Part shown: positions 33,826 through 44,114 of the stretch, piece by piece | How positions within the stretch are numbered: position 1 is the stretch's first letter | Layout of the letters: every line of letters begins with the position of its first letter | Assembly (NCBI GenBank): GCA_029246385.1 | Contig: JAQWNG010000029.1 | Coordinates: 98,538-162,537 of the forward strand | Reading direction: 5' to 3' | Length of the DNA: 64,000 bases | Origin: Halioglobus sp. | GTDB lineage: Bacteria > Pseudomonadota > Gammaproteobacteria > Pseudomonadales > Halieaceae | Notes under the pieces: generated by a model | What the model was told of the DNA's origin: nothing | Database searches by the model: none | The model's input: the letters and a program-made list of their open reading frames with translations, nothing else | Made by a program: the position numbers and the translations under genes

Positions 33826-34206
33826 ATGATAAAGACGTTTTCGGTTTTATTGATAAGCGTAATGTTTCTTGTGTCTGGGATACTTCACTTTACCCATGAC
33901 TCAGAGTTAGTAAAAATTACGCCCTTGCCATATGCGTTAGAAGTCGTCTGGCTTACAGGACTTATGGAATTTGCTTTCGCATTCTTACTGCTGCTGCCTA
34001 GGTATCGACGAACTACAGGCATACTGCTAAGTATCTTCGCGTTGGCCGTTTTACCGGCAAATATAAACATGGCATTAAACAACATACCTATGTTCGGCAG
34101 TCATGTAGAACCCGTTGGTGCTTGGCTACGAGTGTTTATGCAGTTTCCGTTAATTATTTGGATTCTTTGGTCTACCGATTTTTGGCGTGGTAGCCGAACA
34201 ATTTAG
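33826..34206 (+). CDS. DoxX-like small membrane protein
   Basis: A 126-residue integral membrane protein with four hydrophobic helices: LLISVMFLVSGILHF, LEVVWLTGLMEFAFAFLLLL, GILLSIFALAVLPANI and FMQFPLIIWILW. FLVSGILHF...LVKITP and PRYRRTTGILL fit the DoxX/DoxD family, whose cellular role is mostly unknown. No ribosome site is convincing before ATG 33826. The 240 bases before it hold only short unconvincing frames. Confidence 0.75.
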   Translation: MIKTFSVLLISVMFLVSGILHFTHDSELVKITPLPYALEVVWLTGLMEFAFAFLLLLPRYRRTTGILLSIFALAVLPANINMALNNIPMFGSHVEPVGAWLRVFMQFPLIIWILWSTDFWRGSRTI

Positions 34207-34512
34207 CAAAATAAGAAAGCTGCTGTGCTTCGAGCTAGAGTACTTTTAGGTCTCTTCAGATTGAGGCGTTAGGAGGAGTAGTTGCTGGACGAGTTATCAG
34301 CCATAACTGATCATTTTTTTGAGCTTGATACTTTACGCTGATCGTTGCACGTATATTGATGAGGGTGTTCGTGTTTAGGACTTGGCAGAACATTCGTGAT
34401 CTGCGGCAATGGCGTGGCGGTCTAGCGCAATAAGCTTGAGGATTGAATTACCCAGAGAATAGCCATTAAAGCTTGCTCTAGTCACTTTTGGTGCGGCTTA
34501 TCCAGTAGACGA
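34207..34512. other. Gene-free interval with a weak terminator-like hairpin
   Basis: No coding frame is convincing here. ATCAG-N6-CTGAT followed by CATTTTTTT (about 34296-34320) could be a weak terminator for the DoxX-like gene. Nothing else stands out. Confidence 0.3.
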
Positions 34513-35136
34513 TCAAGCGCTTATGCGTTTGTCCCAAAATGCACCGACTCTCAGTAGAATTAGACTGGTACCAAAAATGAAGCACAGCCAGTAGTGCAAA
34601 GCATGGGTTTCCAGTGCGTTTTCAAGGTAGGAACCGAAAAGCCCTATCCAGATTAGATACGAACCGGTCTTGTGCAGCCTTTTCCAATTTTTTGCGCCCA
34701 AGAGCTTTACTGACGCGTCGTTTGACGTCACTGCCATTGCAAATATGAATAGGTAGATCACAGAGCCACCTGCGATGTCGCCCAGCTGCAAATAATCACC
34801 GCCATAAGCAATTTCAACCAATAGAATTATGGCCAGCAAATGCACGGTATGAGACAAGGCGAACGACAGGCCGATTCGCCGCCTCGCCTGCATCAGCGAC
34901 TGCCAGTATTCGTTGCAAAAAAAATGGAGTAGCGACGAGGTGGCAAAAGTCAGGCTAAAAAGGAACATAGAACTAGCCGCCGTTATCCGGATGACCTGTC
35001 GGATATCTTCTTCTACCAGTCCGCTATTTGTAAGCACGATAATCGTTACGAAAAATAAATAGAGCAGTGTAGCGGGTAGCGCAATAACTTTTAAAGATGG
35101 CATAGCTTTAGTTTCCACGAGCTGAGGAATATTCAT
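34513..35136 (-). CDS. Ferric-reductase-like transmembrane protein
   Basis: A 207-residue protein with about six membrane helices. Conserved-looking His residues lie in helices (LLHFFCNEYW, SHTVHLLAIILL, ALETHALHYWL). The motif RRRIGLSFALSHTVHL and the loop GAKNWKRLHKTGSYLIW are characteristic of ferric-reductase-like transmembrane domains, as in MsrQ, a heme b quinol-methionine-sulfoxide-reductase partner. No msrP or flavin domain is nearby, so it is probably a stand-alone b-type cytochrome. The aldehyde dehydrogenase gene ends 29 bases before its start, in the same direction. Confidence 0.8.
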   Translation of the reverse strand: MNIPQLVETKAMPSLKVIALPATLLYLFFVTIIVLTNSGLVEEDIRQVIRITAASSMFLFSLTFATSSLLHFFCNEYWQSLMQARRRIGLSFALSHTVHLLAIILLVEIAYGGDYLQLGDIAGGSVIYLFIFAMAVTSNDASVKLLGAKNWKRLHKTGSYLIWIGLFGSYLENALETHALHYWLCFIFGTSLILLRVGAFWDKRISA

Positions 35137-35165
35137 CCATCTGAAACGCGTATTTAGGATAATAA

Positions 35166-36620
35166 CTAATATGGAGACTCCATATCACCCATGCCGACAA
35201 AAACAGACTTCAATTGCGAGTAGTGCGAAATAGCCTCTTTAGAATTTTCACGTCCAATCCCAGACATCTTCACCCCGCCAAAAGGGACCTCAACAGGGGC
35301 ATCGTTATAGGAGTTTATGAAACATGTTCCAGATTGAAGCTCGCCAATGACTCGATGGGCGCGAGTCAAATTTCCTGTAAACACGCCTGCGGATAAACCG
35401 AAATCCGTCGCGTTGGCTCGCGCGATTACATCCGCTTCATTCTTAAAGTCTAGAACAGACATCACTGGTCCGAATATTTCCTCTCTAGCAATCGACATAT
35501 CGTCGGTTACCTCTGAAAAGACGGTTGGCTGTAAATAGAAGCCTTGTCCTCTGATTCTGTTGCCCCCAGTTAAAAGGCGTGCCCCTTCTTCCTTGCCTTT
35601 TTTAATGAAGCCCAGTACCGATTCTAGTTGGCGCAGACTGACCAATGGACCAAAGTTTGTCGCTTCATCTAGCGGGTCTCCAATGACAGCATTATCAAGA
35701 CGTTCGCATAGTCTTCCTAAAAAAGCATCCTTGATTCCGGCTTGTACAAAAACCCGTGTGCCATTTGAGCAAATTTGTCCCGTTGAATAGAAGTTAGCCA
35801 TAATGGCGCCGCTTACGCAGTTTTCTAAGTCTGCGTCATCAAAGATGATGAGCGGTGATTTACCTCCCAATTCCATGGTGACATGTTTCATTCCGGCTGC
35901 TGCTGCTGCGTAGACTTTACGACCTGTAGGAACTGACCCAGTTAATGACACCTTGTCTACGCGGGGGTCAGAAACTAGTGCAGTGCCGACGTTTCCTAGG
36001 CCCTGAACAACATTGTAGAGACCGGCGGGGAGACCCGCTTCCACAAAAATTTCAGCGATCTTTAATGCGCAAAGGGGCGTCGTTTCAGAGGGCTTGAATA
36101 TCATGGCATTACCGCAAGCGAGTGCGGGTGCTGCCTTCCAGCAAGCAATTTGCGTCGGATAGTTCCACGCCCCAATCCCTACACATAAACCGAGTGCTTC
36201 GCGGCGAGTGTAGGCCCAATTATCATTAGATAACGAAATGTGTTCTCCTGTTATGGATCCGGCCAAGCCTCCAAAATATTCTAAAGCATCTGCAGCACTT
36301 GTCGCATCAGCGCAAAGTGTTTCAGATAAGGGCTTTCCTGTATCATAGGTCTCTAAGACAGATAAATCGTAATTACGCTCGCGAATAATGTCAGCTGCAC
36401 GGCGTAATACACGTCCACGTCTTGCCCCAGATAGTTTCTCCCAGTCGGTTTGTGCGCTCTTAGCGCTTAGTATAGCTTTTTCAATAACCCTAGGTGTCGC
36501 AGAATATACCCGCCCGATAACCGCTTCAGTAGCCGGATAGATCACGTCAATGGGCGTGCCATTATTGTCTTCTACGTACGCACCATGAATGAAGTGGCTT
36601 GCTTTAGGTTGTATGTCCAT
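35166..36620 (-). CDS. betB: Betaine-aldehyde dehydrogenase-like ALDH
   Basis: A 484-residue aldehyde dehydrogenase, the length of BetB, oxidising betaine aldehyde to glycine betaine with NAD. It shows [59 protein letters not shown] (nucleophile Cys) and [11 protein letters not shown]. The W-N-Y-P and [16 protein letters not shown] segments are typical of BetB. However, betA, betI and betT are absent, so the aldehyde could be another aminoaldehyde. It is transcribed toward the ferric-reductase-like gene. Confidence 0.85.
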   Translation of the reverse strand: MDIQPKASHFIHGAYVEDNNGTPIDVIYPATEAVIGRVYSATPRVIEKAILSAKSAQTDWEKLSGARRGRVLRRAADIIRERNYDLSVLETYDTGKPLSETLCADATSAADALEYFGGLAGSITGEHISLSNDNWAYTRREALGLCVGIGAWNYPTQIACWKAAPALACGNAMIFKPSETTPLCALKIAEIFVEAGLPAGLYNVVQGLGNVGTALVSDPRVDKVSLTGSVPTGRKVYAAAAAGMKHVTMELGGKSPLIIFDDADLENCVSGAIMANFYSTGQICSNGTRVFVQAGIKDAFLGRLCERLDNAVIGDPLDEATNFGPLVSLRQLESVLGFIKKGKEEGARLLTGGNRIRGQGFYLQPTVFSEVTDDMSIAREEIFGPVMSVLDFKNEADVIARANATDFGLSAGVFTGNLTRAHRVIGELQSGTCFINSYNDAPVEVPFGGVKMSGIGRENSKEAISHYSQLKSVFVGMGDMESPY

Positions 36621-37089
36621 TGAGTCTTCTCCAAAGCAGCGAGCGCGGTCAAAAAAGCATCGAGTTGGGTTGAGTAAATTGCATTAGGTCGCTCTAAACT
36701 TTCTCGACTCCATTTTCTAGTCGATGAGTTTACTGGGTGCAGCATGCGGTTGCATGGTAACAGCTTCAGCAAGCAACGTGGTTGATTTGTTAGCAGTTTA
36801 GCAGGTGTTATTCTAGCAGGCTGAGCAATATCTTATGGTTTGATGAGGTCTTAGCATTTTGTGTGCTGTCATGAAGATCAGTCAAGGCCAGCACGACACG
36901 CTTACGGTATCCGTTTATAGGCAGATGTCGATAATGCTTTGCAAGCTATAGATAGTGTTTTACCACAGTACCAATATTCTTTTACAGGGATGGATTGGCG
37001 GGTCTGTCAGTCTGCACACAGCACTGCAAAGCTGTGTAACTGACAGGCGATAGTTGCAGCTTTATTCACCTTAGGTGCCACCATTCATG
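36621..37089. other. Gene-free interval before the betB-like gene
   Basis: No coding frame is convincing over these 469 bases. The interval probably holds the promoter of the betB-like gene (starting at 36620) and the end of the MFS gene. The only structure seen is a strong hairpin at 37004-37046, listed separately. Confidence 0.4.
37004..37046. repeat. Strong imperfect hairpin, 8 bp plus 7 bp stems
   Basis: CTGTCAGT pairs perfectly with ACTGACAG, and the inner ACACAGC pairs with GCTGTGT around the loop ACTGCAAA. An asymmetric internal loop (CTGC against A) separates the two stems. No T run follows on either strand, so it is not a standard terminator. It lies 44 bases beyond the stop of the MFS gene. 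Confidence 0.55.
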
Positions 37090-38286
37090 TTAGGTTTGTC
37101 CTGAAAATTTTGTCGGCATAATGCGTTGCCAAGCAAGCAGGGCAAGCAGCACTGCCATCGGCAGTAAGCAAAATAAAAGAAGCACATGCCAACTGACGTT
37201 GCTAATAGCCAGGCCGGCAGAGAGGGAGGCGATAGCCTGACTGGAGAAAAGTACCGTATCATTTAGCGCTTGAGCCTTGAACTGCTCACCCCTCTCATAG
37301 CCCATGGGTAACAGTGCAGTGCCGGATACAAATAGAAAGTTCCAGCCAATGCCTAACATGACTAATTGCCCCCAGTAGCCCACCACCGATGCGTCCATCA
37401 AGCCGATCACTATCGTTATGCAATAGCAGGCCAGGCCAGCCAGCATAAGTCCGCGAATGTTAAGGAAGCGAAACAGCCAAGGCGTGAATAGTGATGGTAG
37501 GTACATCGCGGCAATATGCGATTGAATGACCCACTTGGTGTCAGTCAGGCTATATCCTTGATGTAAATACATGCTGATGGGTGTTGCCGTCATGACAAAT
37601 GACATCACCATGAAGGCACTGGCACCGGCAATAATGGCAAGCAAGAGGGTGGGGCTGCTTAATAGCGCCAGAGTAGAGCGACCTCCTGCAGCGGAATGTG
37701 TTTGGTGCTGTGCAGCCGGTACGTAAAAAAGCAGCAGTATTCCGCCAGCGAATAGACAGCCGGCACCAAGCCAGAAGGACCCCTGGTAGTTAACCGATGT
37801 TAGATGCTGCCCCGCCAGTGCCAACTCAGGTCCGAGAAACGCTGCCACAATGCCAGCGCACATAATGATGGATGCGGCGGTCGGGCCATCTGTCTGCGGT
37901 ACGCATTCCATTGCTGCGAAGCGAATTTGTTGCAGCGCGGCGATCGTGGCACCCAGCACGCCAGCGCCAAAACAGAATAAGGAAAAGCTACTGCGAACCA
38001 TTGCTTCGCCTAGGATGAGGCAGGCGCATATGCCCAGTAGCACGAACAGTAGTAAGGCCCGTTTTCTGCCCAGGTGCTGCATGCTGCGCGCTGCCGGTAT
38101 TACTCCGAGTGCGGTGCCTATGACCATCATTGCAATGGGCAAGGTTGCCCACCCTTCGTCCGGTGCCAGCTCTGCGCCTATGATGCTGCCGATTAGCATC
38201 ATCATAGGCACACTGCACATGGCAATCGCATTGATCGCAGCAAGCAGCCACACTTCTTTAAATTTTCTTACCATTGGCTTGTTCAC
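37090..38286 (-). CDS. Major facilitator superfamily transporter
   Basis: A 398-residue inner-membrane permease with 12 predicted hydrophobic segments. The loop motif GRKRALLL follows the second helix (ARSMQHLGRKRALLLFVLLG). MFS proteins move small solutes by proton exchange or uniport. The substrate cannot be inferred, though drug- or sugar-export types are common. It is the last gene of the minus-strand group from mnmC, 20 bases after the M16C protease. Confidence 0.85.
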   Translation of the reverse strand: MNKPMVRKFKEVWLLAAINAIAMCSVPMMMLIGSIIGAELAPDEGWATLPIAMMVIGTALGVIPAARSMQHLGRKRALLLFVLLGICACLILGEAMVRSSFSLFCFGAGVLGATIAALQQIRFAAMECVPQTDGPTAASIIMCAGIVAAFLGPELALAGQHLTSVNYQGSFWLGAGCLFAGGILLLFYVPAAQHQTHSAAGGRSTLALLSSPTLLLAIIAGASAFMVMSFVMTATPISMYLHQGYSLTDTKWVIQSHIAAMYLPSLFTPWLFRFLNIRGLMLAGLACYCITIVIGLMDASVVGYWGQLVMLGIGWNFLFVSGTALLPMGYERGEQFKAQALNDTVLFSSQAIASLSAGLAISNVSWHVLLLFCLLPMAVLLALLAWQRIMPTKFSGQT

Positions 38287-38306
38287 AGAGCGACACGTCA
38301 GATACC

Positions 38307-41258
38307 CTACAGCTCCTGCACTGTTAGATTCAACTCTTCTCTTAGCGATGCCGTCGCCTCTAGCTGTCCAGAGTTTGTGACAATCGCGGTACTCGCCAGA
38401 TCGGGTCTGAGGTAGGTTTCTGTGACTCGGCGCAAGTCATCCAGACTGACGCCCAATATATTTTCGCGAAACCTTTCGCGTGTTTCATGGTTGCGGCCGA
38501 ACAAGCGGTTATGGAAGTGTTGTTTGGCTTCTCCGGCCGGCGACCCTGGTTTGTCCATGCTGCCGATGACACCAAGGATCGCTTCTTCGAGTGATCGACC
38601 GTCATGAGACGTGTCCAATAGCCAAGAGACTGATACATCAAAGTCTTGCAGCGTCTCTGCGAGGCGTGGATCTCTATAGGAGTAAAACCGAAAGGCTGCA
38701 ATGCCTGAATCATGTGAAGCGCCGCCGCCGTAAGCGCCACCCTGTTCGCGTATTGCACGGTGCAGAAATCCGTTGCGTAAAAATCCCCCCAGTACCGTCA
38801 GAGCCGCCGCATCAGGATGTTGTTCTGTTACCGTGGGATAGGCGCGTGCGCAGAAATTTACCTGCGTATTCGTTAGCCAGATTTCGCCGCGTTGCTCACG
38901 GACAGAGGGCATCTGAAAGCGCGGACGGTCCTCGCCGGTGCCGCCCTGTGACCAGAGCGTGCTGATGTCGCGAGCAACGTCGCTAACCTTATCAGCTTCA
39001 GCGATTACAAGAAATTGCATAGGCGTACTGACAAGGGTTTCATGGAGTTCTTTGACTTCCAGAGTAAAAGCTTCGAGCCGCGTATCGTCTGCCAGACTGT
39101 CATCAAGAATGCGCAGTTGGCGGATGCCTGCTAACCCTGACTGGTGATGATGCAGTCTAGCTAGCGGACTCATGCCGGCGCAGGCCGCAGCCATTGCGAG
39201 GCTGTGGCCACTGCCGGTAATCGATTGATCACGCCGTGCACGCTGCTGATTGACCAGGTCGCGAATTCTGCTGGTTTCGGAGAATTTTACCCGATGTAAG
39301 GTGTCGCTCATGAGCTGCGCTTGATCGCGAGTATTGCGCAGCAGTGCTTTGGAGGAGAGGGTGAAATATGCGCTCACGTGCTGCTCGTCATCGGCATGGC
39401 CACGCATGGAGACAAAGCCCGCTATCGACCCCACGGTCGCTGCCTGGCGCTCTTGTACTTCCATATAGGATTGGTCTCCTAGCCCCACATCCGTGAGGAT
39501 GTTGGTGTACAAGGGCAGTATCTGTAATTGTTCCTCACTGAGGGCGGGCAGGGAGGCAGTGCCCTGTTGATAGACGATACCGTTAGTGCCCCTACCATAG
39601 GTGATAAATGGCACGCCGTGCAGCTCAGTCTTTGTAAATATGGGTTCGGGAAGCGTGGCCGGAACATCGCTCAGCTCGACTTTCGGGAGAATGCTGTCAT
39701 CGTCGACCTGCTCTTGACGGGCACTCAGGTCCGCGGCCAACTGCACGGTAGCGCTGCGCTGCGCGTCGCTCATTGCAGCTTTGATGTCGGCTAAGCGTGC
39801 TGTTTCCTGCGCCAGCCTGTGGGCTGACAACTCTGTATCCGGTGTCATAACGAGTGTCACTCGATGCGGGTTGTCCAGCAATAGTCGGCGTGCAAGTTGG
39901 CGGATATAATCCGGGTCCTGAATTTTCTGCTGCAGCTCAACAATCACCGGCTCTAGGTTAAGGACAGCGATGGGATCGCTGTAATGTGTGGCGCAGCCCA
40001 GTGCCTGTAAAATAAGCTGCAGACCGAAGGGGTATCCGTCACCCGTCACTTCGCGTTGGTGTAGTTCCAGTTGATGGAGCACCGCCTCGAGACGCTGTTG
40101 GCTGACACCCTCGAGCGCGACTCGCTCTAATACAGCCAACACCATGTCTTCGAGGGCATCGGCGTGTTCCGCTTCACTGCCTTCAATGCCGCAGCAGAAT
40201 ACCAGTTCGCGCATCGAGTCTTCGAGTCCGCACAAGGGCGATGGTGCGCGGCCCAGCTCAGTCGTTTCCAACGCGTGTTGCAAAGGAGACGCGCTATTGT
40301 CTAGCAGCACGCTGGATAGCAACTGCGCTTCCAGCAGCTGCTTCAGATCTGAGCTTTCTCCCAGCATCCAGCCTATAACCAAGTGTGTTTTGTGATCTGT
40401 GGTGTCAGTCTCGTCAAAAATATAGGGGCTCTGCACACGTTGCGGCTTTGATAGACGCTGCTCGGGTTGTACCTGAATTTTTTCTGATAATTTTTCAAAA
40501 TGGCACAGTGCCTTTTCTTCAAAAACGTGCTGATGCACGCTTGCCTCAATATCGCCGAACGTCATAAAGATAGCATTGGTAGGGTGATAGTGGCTGCGGT
40601 AGAACGCCTGTAGTTCTGTGTAAGTCAGGTCTGGAATATGCTGTGGGTCGCCGCCACTGTTGTAGTGATAGGTGCTGGTCGGGAACAGGTGTTCGCACAG
40701 CGTGCTCCACAGCGTACTGCTAATGGAACTCATCGCGCCTTTCATTTCGTTGAATACGACCCCTTTAAAGACGAGATCACTGTCGGGGTTTTCCGGTTCA
40801 GAGAATTCTACTCGGTGCCCTTCCTGCGCAAAATCCAGCGGATCTAATCGCGAGAAAAATACCGCATCAAGATAGACCTGCAGCAGATTATTGAAATCCT
40901 TACGGTTCTGACTGGCGAAGGGGTAGGCGGTCCAGTCAGAGCTGGTAAATGCGTTCATGAAAGTATTCAGCGAGCGACGCAGCATCATGAAGAATGGATC
41001 GCGCACCGGATAGTGCTCACTGCCGCACAGCGCCGTATGTTCCAGAATATGTGCAACGCCAGTTGAGTCGTGAGGAACCGTACGCAAGGCGACCAGAAAG
41101 ACGTTTTCGGTATTGTCTGAGGCAAGGTGGTAATGCACGGCGCCAGTTTTCTTGTGTTCGTAGTGTTCTACTCGAATATTGAGAGACTCGATCGTTTGTT
41201 GCCTAATGGCCTCGAAGGCGGGGTGGGCGTTGGAAAACGAGGTGTTGCTATTACTCAT
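38307..41258 (-). CDS. M16C insulinase-like metalloprotease (PreP-type)
   Basis: A 983-residue zinc protease of the M16C/presequence-protease family, of the expected length. The inverted zinc motif HxxEH is HILEH in GVAHILEHTALCGSEHYPVR, with the distal Glu expected later. RSLNTFMNAFTSSDWTAYPF is a family block. The second half is the catalytically inactive M16 domain pair. There is no signal peptide, so it probably degrades peptides in the cytoplasm. I start at ATG 41258 (MSNSNTSFSNAHPAF). The frame open from 41510 adds 84 residues with no family counterpart and overlaps the glutaminyl-cyclase gene. It lies 43 bases after the cyclase gene. Confidence 0.9.
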   Translation of the reverse strand: MSNSNTSFSNAHPAFEAIRQQTIESLNIRVEHYEHKKTGAVHYHLASDNTENVFLVALRTVPHDSTGVAHILEHTALCGSEHYPVRDPFFMMLRRSLNTFMNAFTSSDWTAYPFASQNRKDFNNLLQVYLDAVFFSRLDPLDFAQEGHRVEFSEPENPDSDLVFKGVVFNEMKGAMSSISSTLWSTLCEHLFPTSTYHYNSGGDPQHIPDLTYTELQAFYRSHYHPTNAIFMTFGDIEASVHQHVFEEKALCHFEKLSEKIQVQPEQRLSKPQRVQSPYIFDETDTTDHKTHLVIGWMLGESSDLKQLLEAQLLSSVLLDNSASPLQHALETTELGRAPSPLCGLEDSMRELVFCCGIEGSEAEHADALEDMVLAVLERVALEGVSQQRLEAVLHQLELHQREVTGDGYPFGLQLILQALGCATHYSDPIAVLNLEPVIVELQQKIQDPDYIRQLARRLLLDNPHRVTLVMTPDTELSAHRLAQETARLADIKAAMSDAQRSATVQLAADLSARQEQVDDDSILPKVELSDVPATLPEPIFTKTELHGVPFITYGRGTNGIVYQQGTASLPALSEEQLQILPLYTNILTDVGLGDQSYMEVQERQAATVGSIAGFVSMRGHADDEQHVSAYFTLSSKALLRNTRDQAQLMSDTLHRVKFSETSRIRDLVNQQRARRDQSITGSGHSLAMAAACAGMSPLARLHHHQSGLAGIRQLRILDDSLADDTRLEAFTLEVKELHETLVSTPMQFLVIAEADKVSDVARDISTLWSQGGTGEDRPRFQMPSVREQRGEIWLTNTQVNFCARAYPTVTEQHPDAAALTVLGGFLRNGFLHRAIREQGGAYGGGASHDSGIAAFRFYSYRDPRLAETLQDFDVSVSWLLDTSHDGRSLEEAILGVIGSMDKPGSPAGEAKQHFHNRLFGRNHETRERFRENILGVSLDDLRRVTETYLRPDLASTAIVTNSGQLEATASLREELNLTVQEL

Positions 41259-41301
41259 AGTGAATCTCTGTAGGCGTTGAAAATAGTAAAGGGACGCTAT
41301 T

Positions 41302-42099
41302 CTAGCGCGAATCGGTGGTGTTTTTCTGTGTTTCTCGACCATCAACTGTCGGCACCAGCTCAATCTGGTAGAGCCAGGGCCAGCGCTTTCCGGTGACCCA
41401 GATAGAGCCGTCGACTGGGTCACGCGCGATGCCATTGAGTACATCGGTGCCCCGGCGGTACTCTTCGGGAGGAAGTAACCCCTGCAGATCGATACTGGCA
41501 GTGACCTCACCGTTGGCAGGGTTGATAATCACGATGCGATTGCTTTGCCACACGTTGGCCCAGATCGATCCGTCTACCCATTCAAGTTCGTTGAGTCGTT
41601 GCACCGGTCGACCCTGCTGCGTTACCGCGATGGTACGCGTGATACGTGCTGTGTCTGGCGACATAAAATACAGATTGTCACTGCCGTCGCCGTAAATCAA
41701 TTCTGTACGATTATGCGTGAGCCCCCAACCCTCGCCTTTGAGAGGAAGCGTACGCAGGAGCGTAAGGTCGGATTTACGATAGACCAACATGACCTTATTC
41801 TGCCAGGAAAGCTGGTAAATATTGTCGCCAAGTATCGTGAGGCCTTCGGCGAAAATTCGCACATCCAGTTTTCGGCCCGCATCCAATGTGCCATCCGCGA
41901 AATGGTAACGCAGCAAATGGGACGCACCATAGTTACCGATGCTGACATAAAGATAGCCATCGAGAATTTCTAAGCCCTGCACGAAATTTTCTCGTGGCTG
42001 CGGTTTTTGGTCGATGACCCGCACCGTGTAGTGCTGCACAGACCAAGCCGTCATGGGGAGGTAGGCGATGAGAAAAAGTACAATCCGCAGCTGTCTCAT
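41302..42099 (-). CDS. Glutaminyl-peptide cyclotransferase (plant-type)
   Basis: A 265-residue protein with a signal peptide (MRQLRIVLFLIAYLPMTAWS) and a five-bladed propeller of the plant-type glutamine cyclotransferase family. FVQGLEILDGYLYVSIGNYG, FAEGLTILGDNIYQLSW, EGWGLTHNRTELIYGDGSD, LNELEWVDGSIWANVW and DVLNGIARDPVDGSIWVTGK are the repeated blade motifs of this family. It would cyclise N-terminal Gln to pyroglutamate on exported proteins. ATG 42099 is preferred; a GTG lies at 42105, and mnmC ends at 42102, so the genes overlap or abut by a few bases. Confidence 0.88.
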   Translation of the reverse strand: MRQLRIVLFLIAYLPMTAWSVQHYTVRVIDQKPQPRENFVQGLEILDGYLYVSIGNYGASHLLRYHFADGTLDAGRKLDVRIFAEGLTILGDNIYQLSWQNKVMLVYRKSDLTLLRTLPLKGEGWGLTHNRTELIYGDGSDNLYFMSPDTARITRTIAVTQQGRPVQRLNELEWVDGSIWANVWQSNRIVIINPANGEVTASIDLQGLLPPEEYRRGTDVLNGIARDPVDGSIWVTGKRWPWLYQIELVPTVDGRETQKNTTDSR

Positions 42100-42101
42100 C
42101 G

Positions 42102-44114
42102 TCACATCCGATTACGTGCAAGGTCACGAATAATAAAGCGCGCAGGCGACAGCGCACGAGACAGTGTTCGGCTTAACGGAAGTGGCTCTTGGCAGATCAT
42201 GCTGGCTAATAGTTCTGCTGCAATCGGCGTGGAGGTCAATCCTCGTGAGCCATGTGCAGTGTTGAGATAGAGGCCTGATAAGTAGCTGCCGCGCTTTGTG
42301 ATAAGCAGCTTGGCATTTTTTCTCAGGGCTACAAAATCGTTGAGGAATTGGTCTTTATCGGGGGCTGGACCGACAATCGGTAGGTAGTCCGGACTGGCGC
42401 AGCGAAATCCAACGCGGCCTTGCAATGCGTCTGCATCAAATGACTGCAACTCGTCTCGACAGTTGGGCACCGCAGCGGCCAGCTTGGCCAGATTGTCACT
42501 ATGGTCGCTGGCACGCAGCGCAGGGTCGCCGTCATTAATATTAAACGTCGCGCCAATACTGTGGGTGTCCTCCAGCGCAGGCGCGATATAGCCCTTATGG
42601 CATAGGACAGCACGCAAGGTGCTAAAAGCCCGCGTTGTCGGCAGCTGTGTAATCTGCCCTCTAATGGTTTGCAGGGGTAGCCAATTGAGCTGCGGTATTG
42701 ACGTTGTCTGCGTGCCTGCAGCCACGACAGCGCAAGTGGCACTGGCGAGCATTTGCCCTTTGACTAACGCCAGCCACTGGTCGTTTTCTTGGTGCAATGT
42801 GACTTCACCGCAATTTTCCATTACCTGAATATTGTTGTGAATAAGCAACGCTCGGCATAAGGCTCCAGGGCGGAGCCACCCAGAACCGGGATACCAGTAG
42901 CCCGCGCTTTGCTGCTCGATACCCAACAGGTCGCTCGCCTGCTTCGCGTCGAGTATCTGAGCCACCTCTTCCAGTCCTGCAAGTGCCCTATCCAGCACCG
43001 CCATCTCCTTTACGTCGTTAGTTTGCTGAAAGCTGCCACAAAGTTCACCATCTCGCTGTGGTGTGAGTTCTCCGATCAAAAACATGTGACGATAAAACGT
43101 CGACGCAAATTGAAAGCTCTGTAAGGCGAAGTCTGTCAGAGCTGAGTGTTTGGATGATAGTCGAGTATATAAAATGCCTTGATCATTACCGGATCCTGCA
43201 CCGGCCAGTGTGCCCTTCTCAAGCAGGGTCACGAATATTCCACGTCGCGCTAATGCAGCTGCGGTGGCACAGCCAGCCAACCCACCCCCGAGTACGACAA
43301 CGTGTTCGGGTCGCACCAGTGTTTTGTTGACAATATCCCAGGGTGAGCGCCTAGTGTCTGTCGGAAATTCTCTTGTTACCTCTATTGTACCGCGCAGGCA
43401 TTCTCTTTTGCGCCCATAGCCGGCAATCTTGTCCACCGCAAACCCGGCATCGGTGAGCTTGCGACGAACGTCTCCTGCCGCAGTGAATGTCCCAAAACTG
43501 GCCCCCGGCCGGCACAGAGCCGCCGTCATATGCAATAGTGGCGTGGTCCACATACTGGGGTTGCATGAGGGCGCAAACCCGTCTAAATACCACGCGTCAA
43601 CAAAGGGTTGTGCATGACTGGCCAGATCTTGCAGAGCAGCAGCAGCATCCTCCCACCATAGATCTAGCCTTACGCGACCCTCATCAAGCAGCACCCTATG
43701 TTGTCCCGGCAGCAGAGCTGGATAAGCTGCAAGCAGCGGTTGCGCCAGTGTTGCGAGGGCCGGCCAGTTGTTCAGAGCTATGGCTAGATCTTGTTTCGTC
43801 AGGGGGTACTTTTCGATCGAGATATAATGCAAGTCGGGACGTGGTTCCGGTGATTCTCGCCAGGCTTGCCAAGTCACCAGAAAATTGAGGCCGGTGCCAA
43901 AACCCGTCTCACCAATACAAAAGTGATCTCTGGGGTGGTGAGTCCACCGTTGAGGAAGCCCGTTGCCCTGCAGGTAAACGTGTTGACTTTCATTCACGCC
44001 ATTGTCGTGCGAGTAGTATATGTCGCCGAAAGTGTTCGACAGTGGCGCTCCGCTATCGCTCCAATGCAGAGCAGCTGGCGTGACGCCTCGCCAAGGTGAA
44101 TTGTCGCGATTCAT
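42102..44114 (-). CDS. mnmC: Bifunctional tRNA 5-methylaminomethyl-2-thiouridine protein MnmC
   Basis: A 670-residue protein, close to the 668 of E. coli MnmC. It has two domains: an N-terminal SAM-dependent methyltransferase (to about residue 240, with CIGETGFGTGLNFLVTWQAW and DAWYLDGFAPSCNPSMW) and a C-terminal FAD-dependent oxidase. The oxidase starts at VVLGGGLAGCATAAALARRG and includes GFRCASPDYLPIVGPAPD near the end. It converts cmnm5s2U to mnm5s2U at position 34 of some tRNAs. It heads the minus-strand group mnmC, glutaminyl cyclase, M16C protease, MFS permease. Confidence 0.93.
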   Translation of the reverse strand: MNRDNSPWRGVTPAALHWSDSGAPLSNTFGDIYYSHDNGVNESQHVYLQGNGLPQRWTHHPRDHFCIGETGFGTGLNFLVTWQAWRESPEPRPDLHYISIEKYPLTKQDLAIALNNWPALATLAQPLLAAYPALLPGQHRVLLDEGRVRLDLWWEDAAAALQDLASHAQPFVDAWYLDGFAPSCNPSMWTTPLLHMTAALCRPGASFGTFTAAGDVRRKLTDAGFAVDKIAGYGRKRECLRGTIEVTREFPTDTRRSPWDIVNKTLVRPEHVVVLGGGLAGCATAAALARRGIFVTLLEKGTLAGAGSGNDQGILYTRLSSKHSALTDFALQSFQFASTFYRHMFLIGELTPQRDGELCGSFQQTNDVKEMAVLDRALAGLEEVAQILDAKQASDLLGIEQQSAGYWYPGSGWLRPGALCRALLIHNNIQVMENCGEVTLHQENDQWLALVKGQMLASATCAVVAAGTQTTSIPQLNWLPLQTIRGQITQLPTTRAFSTLRAVLCHKGYIAPALEDTHSIGATFNINDGDPALRASDHSDNLAKLAAAVPNCRDELQSFDADALQGRVGFRCASPDYLPIVGPAPDKDQFLNDFVALRKNAKLLITKRGSYLSGLYLNTAHGSRGLTSTPIAAELLASMICQEPLPLSRTLSRALSPARFIIRDLARNRM

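Noticed and set aside
33632..33829. Short plus-strand frame before the DoxX-like gene
   Set aside because: No ribosome site, no family pattern, and its end overlaps the DoxX-like start.
41259..41510. N-terminal extension of the M16C protease
   Set aside because: Eighty-four residues without family similarity that overlap the glutaminyl-cyclase gene; ATG 41258 fits the conserved N-terminus.
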